Assembly: GCA_040235375.1 (NCBI GenBank)
Contig: JBECKQ010000010.1
Span: 1 to 8,480, forward strand
Direction of reading: 5' to 3'
DNA length: 8,480 bases
From: JBECKQ01 sp040235375
GTDB lineage: Bacteria > Planctomycetota > Phycisphaerae > UBA1845
Position numbers and translations under genes: made by a program. This document shows, in pieces, positions 1 to 5,618 of the stretch. Position 1 is the stretch's first letter, and every line of letters begins with the position of its first letter. A model generated the notes under the pieces. The model did no database searches, had not been told where the DNA came from, and saw only the letters and a list, made by a program, of their open reading frames with translations.

Positions 1-523
1 GATGGTCGCCGTTCGCATGGACGCTCGCCTGGCCACTCGCGTCGACGCGTCTGATGTCGTGCAGGAGGCCCTCGGGGAGGCATCTCGCAGGCTGCCGGAG
101 TACGTGAGGAGTCGTCCGCTGCCGTTCTATCCCTGGCTTCGACAGATTACCTGGGATCGACTGGTGGACATGCATCGCCGGCACGTTCGTGCGCAGAAGC
201 GCGCGGCCGGCCGTGAGCATCGGAGTTATGCGTTGCCTGACCGATCGGCGATGGCTTTGGCCGATCAGTTGCTTGCCAGTGGCACGAGTCCGAGCGCCCA
301 CTTCGCACGGGAAGAGTTGCGTGACCGAATGCGAACTGCGCTGAGTGAACTACCCCGGCGTGCCCGAGAGGTTCTGATACTTCGACATCTGGAGCAGCTT
401 TCAACGCGCGAGATCGCATCAGTGATGGGCACGACAGAAGGCGCGGTCAAGACGCAGCATCTGCGCGCCCTGCAACGGCTGCGTGCATTGCTGAACGATG
501 GACCTCCGGAGCCATTACCATGA
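1..523 (+). CDS. ECF-type RNA polymerase sigma factor, 5' end outside the window
   Basis: This is an RNA polymerase sigma-70 family factor of the ECF type, which directs polymerase to a dedicated set of promoters. The visible part is 173 codons. Region 2 runs from about residue 13 to 66, with DASDVVQEAL at 15-24 (region 2.2) and the LPFYPWLRQI stretch at 40-49 typical of planctomycete ECFs. Region 4 runs from about 103 to 163 and includes the helix-turn-helix around STREIASVMG (134-143) and EGAVKTQHLR (146-155). Members are usually 180-200 residues, and the first 30-45 residues of region 2 are missing here. The ATG at position 2 is therefore probably an internal Met and the gene starts upstream of the window. 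The stop TGA (521-523) overlaps the ATG of the kinase (520-522). No anti-sigma gene follows, so the kinase is the likely regulator. The family call is firm; the exact ECF group is not determined. Confidence 0.92.
   Translation, partial: MVAVRMDARLATRVDASDVVQEALGEASRRLPEYVRSRPLPFYPWLRQITWDRLVDMHRRHVRAQKRAAGREHRSYALPDRSAMALADQLLASGTSPSAHFAREELRDRMRTALSELPRRAREVLILRHLEQLSTREIASVMGTTEGAVKTQHLRALQRLRALLNDGPPEPLP
508..511 (+). promoter_or_regulatory. Ribosome binding site of the kinase gene, inside the sigma factor gene
   Basis: GGAG lies 8 bases before the ATG at 520, within the last codons of the sigma factor. The later in-frame ATG at 553 has no such site in front of it. This supports 520 as the start and fits translational coupling through the ATGA overlap. 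Confidence 0.55.
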
Positions 524-3500
524 ATGCCGCACGTGATACGCTGGGCCCGTCAATGGATACCGACCCGATCCTCGCCGAACTGGTAGAGGAGATCACGAAC
601 GCGATCCAAGCCGGGGAACCGGTTGATCTGGCGGCGTACGAGCGTGACCACCCCGAGCAGATGGAGCAGCTCCACAAGCTGCTTCCCGCCATTGAAATAC
701 TGGCCGAGTTGAAGGATTCACCCGTGACGCGAACCGCCCCGGTCCAGCGGATGGGTCGGGATGCCGGCCTGGAGCAAGGCGTGCTCGGCGACTACCGCAT
801 CCTTCGCGAAGTGGGGCGAGGCGGAATGGGTGTGGTCTATGAGGCCGAACAGATCTCACTGGACCGGAAGGTCGCGCTCAAGGTGCTGCCCTTCGCGGCG
901 GTGCTCGACAACCGCCAGCTTCAGCGCTTCAAGAGCGAAGCTCAGGCCGCGGCCCGGCTGCACCATACGCACATCGTGCCCGTCTTCTCGGTAGGTTGCG
1001 ACCGAGGTGTGCACTACTACGCCATGCAGTACATCGACGGGCACCCCCTGTCGAGTTTGATCCGTGAGCTGCGACAACTGTCCGGCCTGGACCCGATCGA
1101 GCAGGCCGAATCCGCCGGTGCGTTTTCCGAGATCACGACTGGCCTGGCCTCCGGGCGATTCATGCCGGCTATGCCGCAGACCTTCGGCGGTTCATCTGCG
1201 GCCGCCAACTTGAGGGTGGATCCGGCCAACCGTTCACCAGGCGTCACGCCGACCGGGCAATCGAGTCGCAACCCCGAATACCTGAGATCCGTGGCGAACC
1301 TCGGCGTCCAGGCGGCCGAGGCCCTGGAGCACGCTCACCGGCAGGGAGTTGTGCATCGGGACGTGAAGCCGTCGAACCTTCTGCTGGATATAGAGGGTCA
1401 TTTGTGGATCACCGATTTCGGCTTGGCCCTCTGCCAGACAGACACCGGCCATACGCTGACCATGCCCGGCGATCTGCTCGGGACGATCCGGTACATGAGC
1501 CCGGAGCAGGCGCTGGCCAAGCGGGTGCCCATCGATCATCGCACGGACATCTACTCGCTGGGCGTGACACTGTATGAGCTATTGACGTTGGAGCCGGCGT
1601 TTGCCGGAAAGGACCGGCAGGAGTTGTTGCAGCAGATCGCTTTCGAGGAACCGCTTCCACCACGGCGTTTGAACGATGCGATCCCCGCTGATCTGCAGAC
1701 GATTGTCCTGAAGGCCACCGAGAAGGACCCAGACCAGCGCTACGGGGCGGCCCAGGAACTGGCCGACGACCTGAAGCGCTTCCTGGAGAGCAAGCCGATT
1801 CTGGCCAAGCCGCCGACGGTGTTGGACCGGGCGACCAAGTGGTCGCGCCGGCACCGCGCGGTCGTCGTCGCAGTAGCGGCGCTGCTGGTCGTATCGGTCA
1901 TCGGTCTGACGGCCAGCACCGTGCTGATTCTGCGGGAGCAGGAACGGACAGCGGCGGCCCTCGTCCGGGCACAACTCAACCTCCATACCGCGGAAGAGCA
2001 GCGTCAGCGGGCCGAGGAAAACTTCCAGAATGCCCGCGACGCGGTCGACCGCATGCTGACCGAGGCAGCGGAGAAGCTGGCGGGCGTGCCAAACATGCAA
2101 CAGGTCCGACAAGCACTGCTGGAGGACGCGCTCGAGTTCTATCAGGGCTTCCTGGAGGAACGGAGTGACGACCCGGGAGTTCGATATGAAACTGCCCGCG
2201 CAGCCATGCGTGTCGCCTTCATTCGTACCGCACTCGGACAAACTGATCACGCGAGAGAAGCGTTTGATCAGGCAATCGGTCTGCTTGAAGAACTCACGAC
2301 GGAGCTTCCGGGTGTGCGCAAATACCCGAGAACTCTCGGCACCGCTGTGAATCAGCTCGGTGTATTCATGATGAATAGGGTCGGGGACAAGCAGGCCGCT
2401 CTCGAACTTCTTCGCCGGTCTTTTGAGTTGCGAAAAAAGCTGGCGGCTGAGTTCCCTGCCAAGTCCGGGTATCAATACGACCTGGCACAGATTCACACTG
2501 ACTTGGGGCTAGTCCTCAGGGACCTCGGCCGCTACGAGGAAGCCATACAAGAACTTCGCCAGGGCGTCGTGCTTCGACAGAAGCTGATAACCGACTTCCC
2601 GGATGTGCCCGCGCATCGCTATGGCCTTTCCCATGCGCTGCATTGGTTGGGATCGTGCCTGGAGAGGCAAGGTCATTTTGAAGAGGCAGAAACGTGCTAC
2701 CGGCGGTGCCTGGCCTTGCGGGAGGAACTGGTGGCGGAGATGCCAGAGGCTTACAGATACCACCTGGCACACATACAGTGGTACCTGGGCGGATTGCTCA
2801 CATCTACGGGGCGTCTGGAAGAAGGGTTACAGCTGTTCGATCGGTCGATAGCCACTGTGGAGCATTTTGCGGCCACGTTTCCCGAGATGTATGACTATGT
2901 AGAAGACCTGCTTTTTGTCTGCTACAGGAGAGGTCTGGCCCTGATGTCGGCCCGACGCTTCGATGCGGCAGAAGAGGGCTTCCGAAAGACACTGACCTTC
3001 TTCGAAAATCTTGTCGCCGACTTCCCCTACATGCACGAGTACCGCTTGCTGCTGGGTTGGGTCCGACTCGACCTGGCAAGACTACTGAATACTATCGGCC
3101 GGCACGAAGAGGCGGAGTTGTTCTACCGCCAGGCTATCGAAGTGGTCGAGACGCTTCTAGCCGAATTCCCGGAGACACCGACCCCCGAGTGGCTCCCGCA
3201 GGGCTTCCATGTGTGGCTGGACGGCATGCACGGCGAGCTGATTACCCTGCTGAGTCAGACAGGCCAACTGGATGAGGCGGAGGCGGAGTTGACCTCCGCG
3301 CTGCAAGCCCAAGCAAAGCTCGTGGGCGAGTTTCCTGGAGATCCCGACTACCAGCGGGAGTTGGCGCGGCACTATGGCTTCTTAGGCGATGTGCTGCTCG
3401 AGAGAGGGCGGCCAGAGGAAGCGGAGGCGGCTTACCGCGAGGCGCTAGCTATCCGCCAGCAACTGGTGGCCGACTTCCCCGACCAATCTGTCTACCGTTT

Positions 3501-4194
3501 TCAAGTGATAGATGAATACACGTGCACAGGTTTCATGCTGCTGAAGGCCGGTAGGGCTGAGCAATCCCGCGCCTGGCTCCATCGAGCTGTCGATCTCCAC
3601 GAGTCCCTGGAGGCACGGGAGCACTACGGACCGGACAACCCCTGTCAGAACCTGGGAATCATTCTGTTTGAGGCAGGCCGGCACGAGGAAGCCAGGCAGG
3701 TGTTCAGCGGGGACATCGCCATACTGGAGCAACTGTGTGCGGAGGCCCCGGACCAGGCAGGTCCCTTCGGACAGCTCGCTTGCCTCCTTGCGGAATGCCC
3801 TTATCCGGAGCTACAGGACCCCCTTCGCGCCGCCGAGCTCGCCAGGCGAGCGATTCAACTGGATCCGCAGAACGGGTGGTACTGGAGCCAACTCGGCAAG
3901 GCGTTATATCGCCTTGAGGACTGGCAGGCGGCCGCGGAGGCCCAGGGCAAGGGGGCACAACTGATCGGAGTGCCTTACGCCTCCTGCATGTTCTACCTGG
4001 CGATGGCCCACTGGCAACTGGGCAACCGGGAGGACGCGCGCAACTGGTACGAGCAGGCGGTGATGGATATGCGGATGCGGCGGTGGATATGGCGCCTGGA
4101 CGGTGAACACTACGGTCCAAAAGTCGAGGCCGCGGCGCTTCTGGGCATCGAGGACGAAGATCCGGCGCCATCACAGGAGAAGGATGACGGCTGA
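520..4194 (+). CDS. Transmembrane Ser/Thr protein kinase with C-terminal TPR sensor region
   Basis: A Hanks-type Ser/Thr kinase of 1224 residues. Residues about 15-65 form the short helical leader (AAYERDHPEQ, LLPAIEIL) often seen in planctomycete kinases. The kinase domain spans about 91-424. It has the Gly loop GRGGMG (99-104), the ATP-binding Lys in VALK (K121), the alpha-C Glu (E140), HRDVKPSN (279-286, catalytic D281), DFG (299-301) and SPE (327-329), so it should be active. An insert of about 70 residues (185-255), rich in Ser, Pro, Ala and Gly, sits between the hinge region and the helix before HRD. One membrane span (447-471) follows, then a charged, probably coiled-coil stretch (472-520). 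The rest holds TPR-like helical repeats of about 48 residues. With the kinase inside, this tail should lie outside the cytoplasmic membrane and act as sensor or docking surface. The ATGA overlap with the sigma factor implies coupled expression and suggests that factor as substrate or partner, which is inference. Confidence 0.93.
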   Translation: MNAARDTLGPSMDTDPILAELVEEITNAIQAGEPVDLAAYERDHPEQMEQLHKLLPAIEILAELKDSPVTRTAPVQRMGRDAGLEQGVLGDYRILREVGRGGMGVVYEAEQISLDRKVALKVLPFAAVLDNRQLQRFKSEAQAAARLHHTHIVPVFSVGCDRGVHYYAMQYIDGHPLSSLIRELRQLSGLDPIEQAESAGAFSEITTGLASGRFMPAMPQTFGGSSAAANLRVDPANRSPGVTPTGQSSRNPEYLRSVANLGVQAAEALEHAHRQGVVHRDVKPSNLLLDIEGHLWITDFGLALCQTDTGHTLTMPGDLLGTIRYMSPEQALAKRVPIDHRTDIYSLGVTLYELLTLEPAFAGKDRQELLQQIAFEEPLPPRRLNDAIPADLQTIVLKATEKDPDQRYGAAQELADDLKRFLESKPILAKPPTVLDRATKWSRRHRAVVVAVAALLVVSVIGLTASTVLILREQERTAAALVRAQLNLHTAEEQRQRAEENFQNARDAVDRMLTEAAEKLAGVPNMQQVRQALLEDALEFYQGFLEERSDDPGVRYETARAAMRVAFIRTALGQTDHAREAFDQAIGLLEELTTELPGVRKYPRTLGTAVNQLGVFMMNRVGDKQAALELLRRSFELRKKLAAEFPAKSGYQYDLAQIHTDLGLVLRDLGRYEEAIQELRQGVVLRQKLITDFPDVPAHRYGLSHALHWLGSCLERQGHFEEAETCYRRCLALREELVAEMPEAYRYHLAHIQWYLGGLLTSTGRLEEGLQLFDRSIATVEHFAATFPEMYDYVEDLLFVCYRRGLALMSARRFDAAEEGFRKTLTFFENLVADFPYMHEYRLLLGWVRLDLARLLNTIGRHEEAELFYRQAIEVVETLLAEFPETPTPEWLPQGFHVWLDGMHGELITLLSQTGQLDEAEAELTSALQAQAKLVGEFPGDPDYQRELARHYGFLGDVLLERGRPEEAEAAYREALAIRQQLVADFPDQSVYRFQVIDEYTCTGFMLLKAGRAEQSRAWLHRAVDLHESLEAREHYGPDNPCQNLGIILFEAGRHEEARQVFSGDIAILEQLCAEAPDQAGPFGQLACLLAECPYPELQDPLRAAELARRAIQLDPQNGWYWSQLGKALYRLEDWQAAAEAQGKGAQLIGVPYASCMFYLAMAHWQLGNREDARNWYEQAVMDMRMRRWIWRLDGEHYGPKVEAAALLGIEDEDPAPSQEKDDG
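2305..3480 (+). repeat. Tandem 48-residue TPR-like units in the kinase tail
   Basis: A mark of acidic or polar residue, Phe (or Leu, Met) and Pro recurs at kinase residues 596, 645, 693, 741, 787, 835, 883, 938 and 986. The spacings are 49, 48, 48, 46, 48, 48, 55 and 48. Each unit also carries a TPR-like pattern of the form LG...L...GR.EEAE..YR.A. The units differ clearly in sequence, so this is an old protein repeat rather than a recent DNA duplication. The one longer unit (883-938) contains an extra Pro/Trp-rich loop near ETPTPEWLPQ. Confidence 0.8.
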
Positions 4195-4236
4195 TCGCCG
4201 ACAGCCTGTAGCTGACGGCGCTCAGACGATGGTGCG

Positions 4237-4289
4237 AAGAAGAAAAAGCGGCCGGTGAGCCCACCTGCCACGGGAGAAACTCACCGGCC
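4237..4289 (-). terminator. Intrinsic terminator for leftward transcription
   Basis: A perfect 10-bp stem is formed by GGCCGGTGAG (4250-4259) and CTCACCGGCC (4280-4289) around a 20-base loop. Read on the minus strand, the stem is followed by GCTTTTTCTTCTT, the classical layout of a Rho-independent terminator. On the plus strand the A-rich tract comes before the hairpin and no T-tract follows, so it is a poor terminator for the kinase message. It could stop a short local minus-strand RNA, or messages coming from the phosphoesterase locus to the right. The loop is longer than usual. Confidence 0.55.
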
Positions 4290-4338
4290 CGGCCTCGCCC
4301 GGGCGGCAGGTCTGCGCGCCCGAGCCAAGGGCTGGTTC

Positions 4339-4344
4339 ATTATA
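4339..4344 (-). promoter_or_regulatory. Possible minus-strand -10 box
   Basis: The minus strand reads TATAAT exactly, in an otherwise very GC-rich stretch. No good -35 box is seen 16-18 bases upstream (the candidates are TG-rich and match poorly), and there is no extended -10 TG. If active, transcription would start near 4332 and end at the terminator 4237-4289, giving an RNA of roughly 95 bases. Confidence 0.25.
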
Positions 4345-4439
4345 CCGCAGACCGAGAGCCAGCACACATGAGGAACGCACGCCCACAAAGCAACATCGAA
4401 CGCGCTCGGGCGGACTGAATGCGGCCGGATGCCGGGGAC

Positions 4440-4477
4440 GCCCGCAAAGCGGGCCGTGGTCGCCCGCGACTCGCGGG
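4440..4477 (+). promoter_or_regulatory. Alternative hairpins in the leader of the small membrane protein gene
   Basis: Four complementary segments lie in a row: GCCCGC (4440-4445), GCGGGC (4449-4454), GCCCGC (4462-4467, overlapping CCCGCG 4463-4468) and CGCGGG (4472-4477). Segments 1 and 2 can pair (loop AAA), and 3 and 4 can pair (loop ACT). Segments 2 and 3 can pair instead (7-base loop), which excludes both of the others. The last hairpin is followed by AGATTCTTTC and then by the ribosome binding site 20 bases further on. This is the layout of an attenuator or riboswitch expression platform, but the stems are short and such GC-rich sequence can produce them by chance. Confidence 0.3.
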
Positions 4478-4496
4478 AGATTCTTTCGGAGCCATC

Positions 4497-4502
4497 AAGG
4501 AG
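4497..4502 (+). promoter_or_regulatory. Ribosome binding site deciding the start of the small gene
   Basis: AAGGAG ends 6 bases before the ATG at 4509. It is the strongest Shine-Dalgarno match in the window and is why I start the gene there and not at the in-frame ATG at 4419. Confidence 0.6.
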
Positions 4503-4508
4503 AAGATC

Positions 4509-4790
4509 ATGACGATAGCAAAGACGCATTCACTGGCAACTGCAACACGGCGGCGAGCATCCTGCAGCGTCTGCCGACTCTGGTTGGTGCTTGCACTGAT
4601 CATCCTGTTGGCACTCCAGTGGATTCTGGCAACGGGAATATGGGAATATCCCCACGCCAGGCTATTGATGCCCGACGTAATCCGTACTGAAAACGGGTTC
4701 GCCACTCCACCAATGGTTACGGTCAGGGACCATTACATCATTCGCTTCGAGGCCCCGCCGCGCCCATCCGGCGAACCGATCAAAGAGTAG
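4509..4790 (+). CDS. Small single-span membrane protein, unknown function
   Basis: I do not recognise this 93-residue protein. Residues 1-23 are basic (RRR at 14-16) and contain a CSVC pair (C19 and C22). A strong hydrophobic span follows at about 24-45 (LWLVLALIIL, then LALQWILATG). The remaining 48 residues are polar, with PPMVTVRDHYIIRFEAPPRP near the end. Positive charges before the span predict the N-terminus inside and the tail outside the membrane. The gene stands alone: it starts 314 bases after the kinase, and its 3' end faces the minus-strand remnant across a 181-base gap. Its codons are less GC-biased at the third position than those of its neighbours. The ribosome binding site and the clear membrane span support a real gene, but no homology is available to confirm it. 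Confidence 0.55.
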   Translation: MTIAKTHSLATATRRRASCSVCRLWLVLALIILLALQWILATGIWEYPHARLLMPDVIRTENGFATPPMVTVRDHYIIRFEAPPRPSGEPIKE

Positions 4791-4971
4791 CCCTGACGAG
4801 GCGCCACGGTGGCGTCCGACCGGTTGCAGGGATCACTCGGGCGATAGACGGCGGCGGCCCCGGTTCACTGGGGACCCCGCTTCGAGGTCGAATCACTCGG
4901 AGCCGCTGCCCAAACTGGCATTGGGCCGATTGAGCTATTGTGGCCGGTTGCCGTCATGGCTCAGGAAGCGG
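4791..4971. other. Convergent intergenic gap without clear features
   Basis: This gap separates the plus-strand small gene from the minus-strand remnant. There are short stems (CGCCA/TGGCG at 4802-4814, GCCCAA/TTGGGC at 4908-4926) and a 9-base direct repeat ATCACTCGG (4832-4840 and 4892-4900). No T-tract follows any stem on either strand, so I see no convincing terminator for either converging gene. Confidence 0.5.
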
Positions 4972-5618
4972 CTACGGAGTAACCGCCTCGATGAACATGG
5001 CGAAGTCGCGGCGATCGACGTCATTGTCCCCCTGGAGGTCGGCGAGATCAAAATGGTCCTGCGTACAGCCAAGCGGCGGCGTGCTGACGTCCGGTCCGGC
5101 GAGACTTTCTGCCAGGAATGGATAGTCGTATGCATCAACGAAACCATCGGCCTTGAAATCCGCCGGTTCCCCGGTGCACTCCGCCCGGGGTACCCATCGG
5201 GGGCTGAGCCCCAGGCCGTCATGGCCACCTGCCAGATCGGCGACCGAGTTGCCGGAACCCTCCTCGAAATCCCAGTAGGCCACGGATTCGACTCCCCACC
5301 GGTGAGGCGGCACGTCATGTCCTGCTGAATCAGGGCCTGCGACCGGGCGGCACGCCAGATGCGCACGTCGTCGATGGCCCCCACGAAAAAGCGATGATAA
5401 TCGGGGTTCTTGCTTTCGACGCCAATGGTGAGTTCCGTGGAAACGGAGGTGATCGGACCCTCCGTCGGCGTGACATCCCAAGCGCCGGTCAACGCCTGGC
5501 ACTCGTCCAGAACGCCGTCACCATTGCAGCCAGTTGAGCTGGGCGTCGTGGTGTCGCTTCCATAAGTTGCGCTTGCTGCCGGGCTTGCGGAATCTTGGCG
5601 AAAACCGGCCGATTGTGC
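4972..5618 (-). pseudogene. Remnant of a LamG plus dockerin-repeat secreted protein, frameshifted and without a start
   Basis: This is the 3' end of a secreted protein with no start codon. A Ser/Thr/Ala-rich stretch and a CNGDGVLDEC motif (5499-5528) lead into the last part of a LamG (concanavalin A-like) domain, with LTIGVES, FVGAIDDVRIWR and ALIQQDM (about 5300-5492). The reading frame then shifts. It resumes with SVAYWDFEEGSGNSVADLAG, the typical opening of a LamG domain, and ends with a dockerin-like module (4975-5163) containing ADFKADGFVDAYDY and DLQGDNDVDRRDF. Only about 55 residues of the first LamG remain, so the 5' part has been lost. The part before the frameshift is in the same frame as the upstream phosphoesterase and is separated from it by that gene's TGA, with no other stop between. 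The upstream protein already ends at a natural dockerin boundary, so I read this as decay of a separate gene or a lost domain, not as part of the enzyme. Confidence 0.7.
5294..5297 (-). other. Probable frameshift site in the LamG-dockerin remnant
   Basis: On the minus strand the frame ending CRLTGGE and the frame resuming VESVAYWDFEEG meet at a run of four G (CCCC on the plus strand). One added G would join them as CRLTGGGVESVAYWDF. A one-base loss in a homopolymer is the simplest explanation. It could be a true mutation or a sequencing or assembly error. Confidence 0.6.

Larger units (their letters stand above)
4195..4508. other. Intergenic region between the kinase and the small membrane protein gene
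   Basis: I see no credible gene in these 314 bases. Several structures are visible: the terminator-like hairpin at 4237-4289, a 10-base palindrome CGCCCGGGCG at 4296-4305, a widely spaced 9-bp inverted repeat (CGCCCGAGC at 4317-4325 and GCTCGGGCG at 4404-4412), a minus-strand TATAAT at 4339-4344 lying inside that repeat, and a cluster of alternative hairpins at 4440-4477. An upstream in-frame ATG at 4419 would extend the small gene, but the residues it adds are Arg/Gly/Ala-rich and look like translated leader. Confidence 0.6.

Noticed and set aside
553..555. Alternative kinase start at the ATG at 553
   Set aside because: No Shine-Dalgarno site precedes it, whereas the ATG at 520 has GGAG 8 bases upstream and the ATGA overlap.
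1579..2496. Open minus-strand frame of 305 codons inside the kinase gene
   Set aside because: It lies opposite a clearly functional kinase and TPR coding region, has no recognisable domain, and long antisense frames are common in GC-rich genes.
4419..4508. N-terminal extension of the small gene to the ATG at 4419
   Set aside because: There is no ribosome binding site at 4419, the extension translates hairpin leader sequence, and AAGGAG sits correctly before the ATG at 4509.
4340..4705. Minus-strand frame of 121 codons opposite the small membrane gene
   Set aside because: There are no domains and its composition is Arg/Ser/Ala-rich; the plus-strand gene has the better start site and a real membrane span.
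4908..4926. Inverted repeat GCCCAA/TTGGGC as a terminator between the converging genes
   Set aside because: It has only 6 bp with a 7-base loop and no T-tract on either side.
4921..5328. Plus-strand frame of 135 codons opposite the LamG-dockerin remnant
   Set aside because: It begins with TTG, has no ribosome binding site or recognisable motif, and the opposite strand carries clear LamG and dockerin sequence.
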